A stretch of DNA of 64,000 nucleotides from Oidiodendron maius Zn (lineage: Eukaryota; Ascomycota; Leotiomycetes; Myxotrichaceae). Made by a program: the position numbers and the translations under genes. Below are positions 10,016-20,168 of the stretch, one piece after another. Position 1 is the stretch's first letter. Each line of letters begins with the position of its first letter. The stretch spans positions 1,450,394 through 1,514,393 of the forward strand of contig KN832879.1 in the NCBI GenBank assembly GCA_000827325.1, in the 5' to 3' direction. The notes under the pieces were generated by a model, which did no database searches, had not been told where the DNA came from, and worked only from the letters and a program-made list of their open reading frames with translations.

Positions 10016-11509
10016 GGCATCTACAAAACTGAAGGAGTTCCTGAGTTGGATTCAGAGATAGGCGACCTCCTATTCAAATTGTACCACTTTTATGGCGGCT
10101 AGTTCAAGCTAGCATAGTCTACAGAGAACCAAAGGCCAATGAGATTGATGTGTGGGTTCTTGACTATTTAGTGATCGACCAGGTTCAAATCCTTCGAGCT
10201 CTAGTTCCTTAGCAACATCGGCTCAACGAATTGTACGTTTTCTTTGGACTAATATTGTGGCCTTACGCACGCATACCCAAGGAAAGGGATCTCACTATAA
10301 ATGCCGTGTTCTATTTAGCTACCAAAAAGTTTGTTCTACCTAGGCCAAACAATGCGTTCCTATTTACCCATAAGAGCTGTTAGGTAACAGTTGTCACTCG
10401 CCTTTAGTGAGTGAGGGAGAAGTTCGGTACATGAGAGTGTGGAACAGAGACCAACAGCTACCTGGCAGGGGAGGAATTTGTCCGTAAACAACCAGACTCA
10501 GGAAGTAAGGGATATGATACAAAGCGCGTAGCAGACGAATAAGATAGAAGGGAAGCAGTGATGACTCGGGGGGTACAGTACTGTAGAGGTCTACCCGGCG
10601 AGTCAGGGTTACATCGGTGTGTGAAAGGTTATGCTGTGGCTTAATACAGAGGGGAGCGCGGCGGGTAGCCCGTCGGCGGTCTGTTGGTGGCGAGCTTGTG
10701 GAGCTGGCACATATGATCGTGAGGTACGATTCGTGAGTCGTAATCACGGGTCGATGTTCTAGATGATCACACTGAACCGCTTACCCTCTCACTAGCCAGG
10801 ATAATACTTGTATCCATCAAGACACACCTCGAATTTGGTTGGAGAACTTCAAGCCGTGGACTTATCCAGGTCTTCCAGCCAATAAAGATACTCTTCTATT
10901 GGCAGCCGTGGCTTCGGAGGTCTCGGTGTTAATTCCAAATGTTTCAGAATTTCTAGCAGACGTCATCGGAGCGGCACGAAGTTCGCAGTACGATTCCGGC
11001 CTTCCTTTCTTGGTGAATCGGCGATGGAAGTCTTCACTTCAGCTTTGATTGGTAAGTTTACGAAGGCATTTTCATCGGTCAACTTGGTACTCTCATACTA
11101 TCCATGACAGAAATGAGCTGGGAAAAGCAATCGCTACAATCGTAACGACCCCCATTCGTCCAAGCGAATGGCTATCGCGGCTCACATGCATGGCTGCGGC
11201 CGGCTCTGTAATTATTGGCCTTGTGACATGTGCTGCCTCTGATGGATGTACGCGCCGTACCGCTCTGAGGCTAATTATTCTCCTTGCACGATATATTTAG
11301 TTCGAAAGACCATTCGCGAACTCCAAGCGTAGAGAGGGAAGTAGTGATTGGAAGGATGTCTCGGCCGGGATGAATTGAGATATGGACTTAAAGGACAGTT
11401 TTAGGTTCTTGTAAATCCCTCATATAAACCAGGTCGTTACCTCATAAGAGGTTCCCTATCTTGCGGTCTCAATTTAGGCTTCAGATCCATCGGTCGTCAG
11501 CCATATGTT
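10016..11509. other. Intergenic region without recognisable genes
   Basis: This covers the promoter of the Myb-like gene and the flank of the copia element. Short frames at 10394-10747 (-), 10839-11048 (+) and 11049-11300 (+) show no domain, signal peptide or convincing splice continuation. A GGTTCAAATCC string near 10183 resembles a tRNA B-box but has no matching acceptor stem. Confidence 0.45.
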
Positions 11510-11514
11510 ATTAT

Positions 11515-11762
11515 TGTCAGAGATTGCTTATATAATTGATACCCAATCCGGTGGATTGAAGCCCAACCCTAGAAGCATATAAACCCCTAAGCCAGAGGGT
11601 TATATCCTTAATTAATTGAAGCACTTACACACCCTTTACAGCCCTATTTACATGCCCTTTTACGGTTCATTGTTCTGCCAGTATAACCTATAGAGGATAT
11701 TACCGATACGTTATAGTTGTAGCCGTATTAAGTTTAGCGCTGTATTGCTCGTAAACCTGACA
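11515..11762 (+). repeat. 5' LTR of the first copia element
   Basis: 248 bp, differing from the 3' LTR at four sites, all transitions. At all four the 5' copy has A or T where the 3' copy and the solo LTR at 8435 have G or C. Confidence 0.95.
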
Positions 11763-11773
11763 GGTTATGAGCC
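11763..11773 (+). other. Primer-binding site, half-tRNA initiator-Met type
   Basis: GGTTATGAGCC starts directly after the 5' LTR. It is complementary to the anticodon stem-loop of eukaryotic initiator tRNA-Met (GGCTCATAACC), the internal priming site known for copia-type elements. Confidence 0.75.
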
Positions 11774-11785
11774 TGGCTCTTTAAC

Positions 11786-14700
11786 ATGGCTTCAACTACA
11801 ACCCCTCTTACAGATAGCAACCAGTATTACGCTTCGAAATACAGTCGTATCGCTATATTCACAGGTGATAACTATACAGCCTTTGCAACGACCTGCCGCA
11901 CTGCCCTAGTAGTGGTAGGAGCCTGGTCTATCGTTGATGGCACTGAAATTAGACCTGCTGGTGCTGGTGCAGGGCGCCGAGACTGGAATGATCGCAATCG
12001 AAAGGCTATACAGCTGATCAGCAGCTCAGTCAGTGCACCGTTCCAGCCTCGTATTACAGATAGTATTAATGAGGAGGACGCCAATATAATGTAGGCTGAA
12101 CTAACTAAGGAGGATCAAGCTACAAGCAGGGTGTACCAGGCTAATCTATACTCTCAATTCAACCAAGCTGCTTGGAACCCTTAAACCGAATCAATTCGAA
12201 CCTTTCAAGCTCGACTAGAAGAGTTTAGAGCTTAATTAGTCAATACAGAGCGTGCAATCAATGAGAATGATATAATATAGAGGATAATATCCGCAATCCC
12301 GGATAAAGGAGACTAGAGGCAAGCCAGATAGTTCTGCTTACAAGACAATATAGACCTTGCAGCTATTATCACGACCCTACAATCTTATAAAAAGCCTGTT
12401 ACAGGTACTCTAGGATTGGCTATAGCTGGAGCTACAGCTGCCCTAGCTAATTCAGGGCTGAATTCTGGATCCTAGCATCCTACAGGCTGTAACAATATAA
12501 GAGATGGCTGCAGAGGATCTACAAGAGGCTGTAGACGTGGCTATAGAAGAGGAATACAAAAGGGTAGAAGAGGAGGCCATTTACAAGGCAACAAGGATAC
12601 CTGCTTCTTCTATAATAAGCAGGGATATCTGTAACACGATTGCTTCAAATACAAGAAGGCAAAAGAGGCTCTTAATAACCAGGGAGAAGAGTATATAAAT
12701 ACAGTCTCTTATATCTCTTATTTCAATCAAATAGAGCCAGATTGTTCCCTCTATTCGACTGACAATAAATACACCTATATAACCAACTCAAATGGATCCT
12801 AGGCAGTGGATTCAGGCACAACACGCCATTTTAGTGGATTTATAGGTGATTTTATAGCCCTGAAGCAATAGGCAACCCCACGGATAGTAAAGACAGCAGA
12901 TAATACAGCATTTGAGGCTCTTAGTTCAGGAGACATTAAGCTACAGACAACCTATAGGCTATATATCCTATAGAACGTGTGGTTTATACCAGAATTCAGC
13001 TGCTGGCTAGTCTCAACTGCAATACTTAATGATAAGGGTATTGTAGTAACCTTTAAGAACCACAATTTACAAGCAACCTACAGATCAAATACAGTATTCT
13101 CAGGCTCTAGGAAGCTAGGACTATATTATATTGATTTATAGACCGATTCAGCAATAGCAACAACCTCAACGCTATCGTTTACAGACATAGGCTCTGGAAT
13201 CCTACCTGTAATATAGTCGCTATAAGAGCTTTAGTATAATTATCTTGATCATCCAAATTATCGGACTGTAGAAAAGATACCGGAGCATATAGATAGGATA
13301 TCCTTCTGTAAATTGACTATAGCAGATTAAATTACAGGTGATACAGTATATGAAAGCTGCTTAGCTGGCTGTATAAAGGAATCCTTTAATAAGAAGACTA
13401 ATACTCACGCTACAAGTAAGCTAGTGCGATTACACTGCGATATATCCGGAATACAGGATAAGAGCATCCAAGGATATCGATACTTCTTGCTGGTTACAGA
13501 TAATACAATAAGGTGCACCTGGATCCGTTACTTTAAGAGTAAATCCGTACAGGACTATATCCCTGTCTTTAAGTAACTAATTAATGAATTAGAACATGAA
13601 ACCAGCCGTAATGTAGTATATATACAAGCTAATAATAGGAAGGGAGAGTTTGGATCCAAATTCCAAGGCTATCTAAATAATAAGTATATTATATTCGAGC
13701 TGTCCCTGGTATACAAACACTCCCTGAACGGAGTGATTGAAAGGGCTATAGCGGTAGTCAACAAGACAGCCAGGTCAATCCTATATAGGGCAAAGGCTCC
13801 CTTATGGCTCTGGTGCTTCGTAACAGAGTATACAGTCTATCTGAAGAATCGACTACTAACAACTACCCTTCCCTGGGGTGACTCTACAGATGTATGTACG
13901 CTGCTATAGGCGTTTACTGGCCTGAAGCCGAATCTAAGCGTCTTACAGACCTGGGGATGTATAGCATACCCCCTAAATTCGCTTGAACGGATACCCAGGA
14001 AGTGGGATCCTAGAATGCAAGGAGAGTATATGTTTATTAGCCTAAAAGGCAATAAGATCTGGAGGTTCTTGAACCTAGAGACCCTAAAAGAAGAGGTCTC
14101 TATAGACGTTGAATTTCATGAGTTCAAGTTCCCTATTATAGCTGAAGATGCTAACGGTCGACTATTACCTAGGAGGCCTGCACTAGTACCTACAGATACC
14201 CTACAGCTGCCAGAGCTCAGAACAGGAGCGTCTGGAGCTGATTTACAGCCACTAGAGTATTCTGCCAATACATCTAGGACTGATTTACAGACAAAAGCTG
14301 CTATTACAGACCATATCTTATCTAAAAAGCAGATTCGAGAGGCTTAGACTCCTGGAAGCAGTACAAGTACTAAGTATTCTAGCTGTAATCTACCCGTATA
14401 AAAGACGGTTAGGTTTGCAGAGACAGATAGCATAAGAGGTGAGGCTGTTAAGCCTATATAAGGTAGCAGAGGAGTTTTACCTGCACCTAGAGTCAGTGGT
14501 AAAGCTATAAAGGCGTTTCCTGATCTCTCTAGTAGAGGTGTATTACCTACCCCTTCTCTTGATAGGGGGTTACAGACTAAAAGTCTGAACTCAGCAGCTA
14601 TCTTTAAGCAAACATAGTCCGGCAGGGTGCCTAAGCTGACTGTTTTCACTAAATCTGTGGCACGGCTTGTTATAGAGCTACAGGCCATCCATATCAAGGG

Positions 14701-16306
14701 TGATTCTAGTTTAATTGAGGTCCCTGCTACACCCTTTAAGTCTGTTTCGCTCAAGGAGGCCATAAAGGAGGACGTTCCTGTATAGAAGAAAGCGCTATTA
14801 AGTGAACTTCAGTCCCTGAAGAATACATGTACCTTCTTGATTGTTCCAGTCCCTAAGGGCTAAAGGGTAATCCAATATAGGTGGATTTTATACAAGAAAC
14901 TAGATGCTAAAGGCGACCTGGCTAGATATAAGGCTAGGGTCGTAATCAAGGGCTTTAAACAATAGTATAGTCTTGATTATTTTGCTACCTTTATGTCTAT
15001 TGCTAAATTTAATACATTACAAGTTCTTCTTGTTATTATTATAGAACTAGATCTTGAAGCAGATTATATTGATATTGATACTATATTCCTGAATCCTGTC
15101 TTACTAGAAGAAGTTTATATAGAGTTGCTAGAGTATTTTGAGTTATTATACCCTGATATTAAGCCTGGAACCTGTTTATAGCTCTTGAAAGCTCTCTATA
15201 GATTGAAACAAGCTCCTAGGGAGTGGTTTCAGGAAGTCAATTCATTCTTCTAGAGCTTAGGATTTAATCCTATAGATACAGATCCGAATCTCTTTGTCCG
15301 TAATAGAGTATATATATTACTTTATATAGATAATATACTAATTGCAGGCCGCCCGGACAATATTGCGGCTATAAAGCAGCAAATTGTAGCTAAATGGAAG
15401 AGCAAGGACTTAGGACCAGTTATAACATTTGTTGGCTTCTAAATTAAGAGGGATCAAGCAGCTAAGACCCTGATTATTCATCAAACAGCCTATATTACAA
15501 GACTCCTAGAACAATTTAAGCTTGATAAATCTAATCCTATACACTTACCAATCCCAGCCAATACAGTCCTAAAGCTTAAGCCGGATATTTATCCTATAGA
15601 CCGAAACCAACTACTGCAGCCTGTTGAAACAACAGTCTACAGGCAGGCAGTTGGTTGCTTGCTCTATCTGACGAATTGCACTTGTCCTGATTTGTCGTAT
15701 CCAGTTAGACAGCTAGCTAGGTATATGCAGAGCCCTTGGATTGATTACTTACAGCTTATAAAGCAGGCCCTTCGCTACCTTAATGGCACCCGAAACCTAG
15801 GGATCAAATATCAATTTACAGGCCGGAAGCCTAACCCTTACGACCTGTATTCTGATACAACCTGGGGCTCTGAAAGTGATCGTATATCCTTTCAGGGCTA
15901 GGTTGTCACTAGGGCAGGGGGAGCGATATTATAGGTATCACAACGCCAGCGGTCTACAGCCTTAAGCTCAATAGAGGCTGAGTTTATGGCTGCTAGTGAA
16001 GCCGCAAAAGAAGCTGTATGGCTTGAAAAACTTATTATAGCTCTTAACGACTATGTTTCGGAGCCACCTACACTCCGCTGTGATAACTTAGGAACAGTGT
16101 CACTGGTTTACGACCCGAAATATCATGCAAAATCAAAGCATATAGACATCCGTTATATGTTTATATAGAACGATTTGATTGCTCAAAATAGACTCAAAGT
16201 CGAATACATCCCTGGCTCAGATCAGCCAGCCGATATGCTCACAAAGCAACTGCCAGTTGAAGCAATATAGAGGTATATGCAAACCCTAGGCATGAGAAGA
16301 GCCTAG
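11786..16306 (+). pseudogene. Gag-Pol polyprotein of copia element 1, nonsense-riddled
   Basis: All recognisable parts lie in one frame from ATG 11786 to TAG 16304-16306. In order these are a Gag-like start (~11786-12300), a degenerate zinc knuckle near 12595-12650, a protease-like VDSGTT near 12810, integrase ~13400-13900, reverse transcriptase ~14780-15500, and RNase H ~15660-16200 (SSIEAEFMAASEA). The frame is interrupted by many stops, mostly TAG and some TAA, with no net frameshift. Catalytic positions are also lost: the integrase second Asp is Asn (QANNRKGEF), the RT box reads YIDN instead of YxDD, and the second knuckle Cys is Tyr. All fit G-to-A or C-to-T changes. Confidence 0.93.
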
Positions 16307-16496
16307 AGTTATATCAGGGGCACTCTTGTACCGTAATACAGACCCTTTCAGGCCTGTAGAGCTGCTGAACTTCCTATAAGGGAGATGTAAGCAGGCTACA
16401 GCCGTAGCTATAAGCTTACGGGCCGTTATAGGAGTTAATGAGGCCTAGATATCAGTGAAATACAGAGCTCAAGGTTGAGGCTTCAGATTATAACGC

Positions 16497-16505
16497 AAGG
16501 GGGAG
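16497..16505 (+). other. Polypurine tract of copia element 1
   Basis: AAGGGGGAG lies immediately upstream of the 3' LTR, the usual plus-strand priming site. Confidence 0.8.
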
Positions 16506-16753
16506 TGTCAGAGATTGCTTATATAATTGATACCCAATCCGGTGGATTGAAGCCCAACCCTAGAAGCATATAAACCCCTAAGCCAGAGGGTTATATCCTT
16601 AATTAATTGAAGCACTTACACACCCTTTACAGCCCTATTTACGTGCCCTTTTACGGTTCATTGTTCTGCCAGTATAACCTGTAGAGGATATTACCGATAC
16701 GTTGTAGTTGTAGCCGTATTAAGTTTAGCGCTGCATTGCTCGTAAACCTGACA
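16506..16753 (+). repeat. 3' LTR of the first copia element
   Basis: 248 bp, beginning TGTCAG and ending CTGACA, directly followed by the ATTAT duplication. It appears closer to the ancestral sequence than the 5' copy. Confidence 0.95.
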
Positions 16754-16758
16754 ATTAT

Positions 16759-17749
16759 GGTGCCTGATTGTGCGCCTGAGGCTGAAACATAGTTAATAGC
16801 ACATCCTAAGTAGGTATTTTCTAAGCATTTTATTATAAGTCCTAATTAAGACCGAAAAACTCCTGTTTAGGCTAATGCTGTAGTAAATGATTCTACTTCG
16901 CACCCACTTGCGAAGACCCATTAAACGACCCGGCACAACGCGGGAGCGCTCCAGAGACCTAAGGGGTACTTAGAAGGTAAAGCATGCTAGGTGACGACAT
17001 AAAAGAGTAGTCGAGTTAGTACATTTGAGAGAGATCTCTCTCTTTCGTATCTTTGCCGCTTACCAGGGCCGGATGATAGGGGACGGTGTTGGGGTGGGGT
17101 TATGGGAGCGCGGCCATCCATATGGTGGTGGGGTGGTGATGGTTGAAGATTGTTGGTTAGGCGGGTGCCATGCGTAGCTCCGCGGACCCCTCTTTGATGG
17201 ATCTGTGTAAATTCCAAATCTTTATCACTAAGTGGACGTTCACATACCTCCCTAGTACTATCCTCTTCCTTTTCTCCTATGGCGCTAAACGGACGTCTTA
17301 GGTCTCCGACTGGTTATGGAGGGATCCTCTGCGGGGCATTTATTTTGTGCGGGGTTGCAGAGGTTTCAGGGCATCTCGCGGCGCTAAACAACACCCTCCC
17401 CATGGAATGCGACATGGCCCGATCGATCTTCTGCCGATCATATGCAGCTGAAAAAGACGATTACTCCGGCGGCGTTCCGACTTGTCATTTGGCATGGCAC
17501 TTGAGGGTTCCCCATGTTCTGATGGAACGCCGAGGGGTGCGAACAATTCTTGTCCGAATAGGACAGATGCGTCCCACGCGCCGTTTCTTGAACTCGTGCC
17601 TTGGAAACGGGATCTGCGCTACAGATTTCACGGCTTGTGCATTGCCATGGCGTTTTGGTGTGGCTTAGCAATCTGTAAGTCGATAGGGTCTTTAGACTAT
17701 CTTACCCAGGGCCTAGAATTCCTCCCCATCTTTGCTCCGGGGTCCGATG
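16759..17749. other. Intergenic region, no recognisable gene
   Basis: The part just after the retrotransposon (16759-16890) is TAG-rich and may be older degenerated repeat. From about 17000 to 17700 the sequence is GC-richer, with several overlapping short frames on both strands (for example 17279-17668 + and 17438-17671 -). None shows a domain. No function is proposed. Confidence 0.4.
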
Positions 17750-18242
17750 CCCGCCCGTCTCCCAATCAGCTGCCCTGCCACGGCCTTATGCCCCTTTTTG
17801 TCCGTTCATATCGGTGCCGTCCGTCCATGATTGTCCTTGGCTTTAACATTCGCCCTTTTCTTTAGCTGGAGCCGCACCACAGCCTCGTGCCCGCTGTAAG
17901 CTGCGCTCATCAGTGCCGTCCTTCACTGTTTGCTCTTGGCTTTGACATCCGCCCCTTTCTCTAGCAGGAGCCGCACCACAGCCTGCTGCCCGTGCCTAGC
18001 TGCACTCATCAGCGCAGTGTATCCATCTTTTCTCTTGGCGTCGATATTCGCCCCTTTCTCTACCCGCAGCCCCACCAAGGTCTCGTGCCCCTTGTCGGCT
18101 GCCCATATCCGTGCCGTTATTCCCTTATCGTCCTCTTTATTCAGATAACGTAACCTTTTCACATGATTTATTAAACCTTTCGTAAGAAGAAGATTCTCAG
18201 CAAGTGGCAGGATACTAAAGAAGGAAGCTAAATGCCACAGTG
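17750..18242 (-). pseudogene. Ankyrin-repeat protein remnant
   Basis: Reading leftward from ~18242, one frame gives LWHLASFFS, then about three to four ankyrin repeats: KGITARIWAADKGHETLV, DGYTALMSAARHGQQAVVRLLLEKGA, RTALMSAAYSGHEAVVRL and GRTAPI. A TGA lies between repeats at 17923-17925 and another TGA replaces a likely Trp after TAPI. No N-terminal effector or NACHT domain is visible. Such repeats are common in fungal NLR-like proteins, so this may be the tail of one. The right end abuts the C2H2-like remnant in a shifted frame. Confidence 0.75.
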
Positions 18243-18915
18243 TGAATGAGTTAGGAGGTCAAGGTAGAATTTTGCTTCGCAACTATCAACATCACTGCTG
18301 GAGACTTTGGTTGCTCGCTCGCCCTCCATGACTTCTAATTGATCTCGATGTGTCTTCTTCCTACTTTTCAGTTGTTTTTCGATGTCGCTCGTAATGCCTT
18401 CCACCGGTTGCCCCTCCTTTACCTCGCATCCCTTGACTTCTAGAACATGATTTTTCAGTTCGTCCTCATTTGTATGGAGCACCTTGCATCGAGGGCAAGG
18501 CACTGAAATATTCGATGAGAGCGATACAAGTGACCTCTAAACTACGTTAGCGGTTGTATGTTTAATTCTGAGGGGAGACACACTTGACGCGAGCTATTGT
18601 TTCTAGAGGAGTTAAAGCACATGGTCGCCAGCAGCGAATTTGGTGGCAATATGTCCGTGGATCATGTTTCCGATCCGGGCAGGCAAATCTTCTCTTTTCT
18701 TGTGAGACATTCGGTGGCGACTCAATTTTCGGGCGCTTAGGATCTCGTTTGCCATCGCTATCGAAGTCTTCGTCGCCTTCATCGTTGTATCTCTGTCGTT
18801 TTTGTCCCGTGTACGCCGCCGCCAGCCCCAGCCCTAGCCGTTCTAGAGGATCGGCACGGCCGCTGCCACTCCGCCCGCCAGAGTCTATTTGTCTTATCCT
18901 TCGCCTAGCAGCCAC
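18228..18915 (-). pseudogene. Fungal degenerate C2H2-type protein, frameshifted and truncated
   Basis: Exon 1 (18915 to about 18592) encodes a basic start (MAARRRIRQIDSGGRSGSG), an acidic/basic linker and a Cys/His segment (RRFACPDRKHDP). A plausible 46-bp intron ends in TTTAG at about 18546. The next segment encodes GHLYRSHRIFQC, then the frame shifts before CPRCKVLHTNEDELKNH, EGITSDIEKQLKSRKK and HRDQ. This matches a widespread fungal family of the pattern FACPxxK, HLYRxH, QCPRC, EGI, EKxLRSRKK. A 5-nt near-duplication (TGCCT/TGCCC) at the CPRC codons explains the shift. The family's usual C-terminal part is missing. It was probably a nuclear protein; now likely non-functional. Confidence 0.7.
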
Positions 18916-19264
18916 TGCCTACGCTAGCAGGGGTCCCTATAAATACCCTACTCAAAGCTCCTGGCGGCTTCACATATGAGAGGTGTACAGCCGCTGGCAA
19001 TTGCAAGATGCATACGGGACATAATTATGCATAAAGGGAGATCTCGATGATAGATCTGTAACGGGCTGAGCCCCAGAGAGGCTCGCCTTCTGCTTGTGAC
19101 ACCAAAACATACTACCAGATTTTCCATCCTCCTAAGCAAGCCTTCATTTAACAAACCGCGTCTACAATTCCTTGTTCTCCTCTGTTGAGCTGTGATCGTG
19201 CTCCATTTGATGTCGCACACGTCTATGCATCGTGAGTTATAGCAAGTCGCCAACGGCATTAGTT
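18916..19264. other. Upstream region of the C2H2-like remnant
   Basis: No gene is recognised. A frame at 18948-19259 on the minus strand has no domain. Confidence 0.4.
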
Positions 19265-19728
19265 ACTCAAGTAGCTGTATCGCAGTGTCAAGAGCTTACT
19301 GAACATGGATATCACGTTTCTAAAGTATTGTTGAGCATAAATCCTACTAAAACTAGGAATGGAAACTCACACTACATTCAAGTTACCAAGAATGTGAGAA
19401 ATTAACATCCTAGGGTCGATAAGGCTATTTCTCAAATACTTCCTATCTGTAACTCCCCTTTAAAGCGCAAGGTCATATTTATTAAGGATACAACACTCCC
19501 TGCTCTTGCTGATCAGTCTGCCCTACAGACAATCAACCAAGGCCTAGTAAATAAAGCTAGCCAGCAAAGGCGCAAAAGGATAAATAAGAATTGCAGGGAG
19601 GCTCGAGTATTAAGTGTTTTAGAGATACGAGAGAGGATCCAAGAGAGGGAGGCTAAGGAGGCTGTAGAGGAGGTAATTAAGACTAGAAACAGGGCCTTAC
19701 GTAGTATTAGTTGTGGTGGTTGCAAATG
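19265..19728 (+). pseudogene. Unidentified degenerate reading frame, possibly a transposase tail
   Basis: From 19470 to 19728 a clean frame encodes IFIKDTTLPALADQSAL and then a highly charged helix (REARVLSVLEIRERIQEREAKEA). The part upstream has at least one stop. A basic segment ending in ARVLS-like residues followed by a charged helix resembles the C-terminus of pogo/Fot1-like DDE transposases. That is weak evidence and other origins are possible. Confidence 0.3.
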
Positions 19729-19752
19729 TGTATTTCGGACGGGCCATTTCAG

Positions 19753-19807
19753 GGGTGGGCCAGGACCAGGTGTGGGCCAGGACTAGGTGTGGGCCAGGAC
19801 CAGGTGG
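19753..19807 (+). repeat. Minisatellite, three units of about 18 bp
   Basis: Units of the type GTGGGCCAGGACCAGGT occur three times in a row with one C/T difference. They directly precede the tRNA-like sequence at 19836. Confidence 0.7.
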
Positions 19808-19835
19808 CTTACGTTAGTGGTTGGGACGCAGGCAA

Positions 19836-19915
19836 CGTGGTGCAGCGGGCGAGGTTATTGGAATCGGCAGTGCTGAACCTATGTAGCCCCAGGTACGAAT
19901 CGTACTTTGGACCGG
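19836..19915 (+). repeat. tRNA-like sequence, candidate SINE head
   Basis: A TGGTGCAGCGGG string resembles a pol III A-box. About 50 bp downstream GGTACGAATCG resembles a B-box, the spacing of a tRNA. The acceptor stem does not pair well and the T-arm is distorted, so this is not a normal tRNA gene. A tRNA-derived short interspersed element or a tRNA pseudogene would explain it. Confidence 0.35.
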
Positions 19916-20168
19916 GATTTACAGGCTTCTCTTTAATCAACGCACTTGTGGTTGGGGGCTAAATACTCAGTACTAGCTACAGTACTAATTATAGCACAGC
20001 GGCAATCAACCAAGCCCCCACTTAGGCTGACCTTCTGTCCATTCTCCATCCTCTCTCATCTTCTTTATTTCAAAACCCTTTAATATCAAAGCTCGTCCTA
20101 GAGCGAATCGCAATATCTTTCTAATACTACAATCCGACCGCCTCAAGTCACCCGATAAATCCGTCGTG

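Larger units (their letters stand above)
11510..16758 (+). mobile_element. Ty1/copia LTR retrotransposon, full length but inactivated
   Basis: Two 248-bp LTRs (11515-11762 and 16506-16753) flank a 4.7-kb interior. The element is bounded by perfect 5-bp target-site duplications, ATTAT at 11510-11514 and 16754-16758. LTRs start TGTCAG and end CTGACA. A primer-binding site and a polypurine tract sit at the expected places. Domain order is Gag, protease, integrase, RT and RNase H, the copia order. The single long reading frame has many nonsense codons, so the element cannot encode its own proteins. Confidence 0.95.

Noticed and set aside
10170-10200. GGTTCAAATCC string suggesting a tRNA T-arm
   Set aside because: No pairing acceptor stem, D-arm or A-box was found at the right distance.
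12504-12698. 64-aa open frame inside copia element 1
   Set aside because: It is a shadow frame over the zinc-knuckle region. The true Gag frame is one base earlier.
11786-16306. Stop-codon reassignment (TAG read as an amino acid) to explain the many in-frame TAG codons
   Set aside because: Intact genes in the same window end normally at TAG, TAA and TGA. LTR differences and lost catalytic Asp residues point to C-to-T mutation instead.
17279-17865. Overlapping frames of up to 129 codons on the plus strand
   Set aside because: No domain, no consistent splice pattern, and competing frames on the other strand. Treated as chance in a GC-richer stretch.
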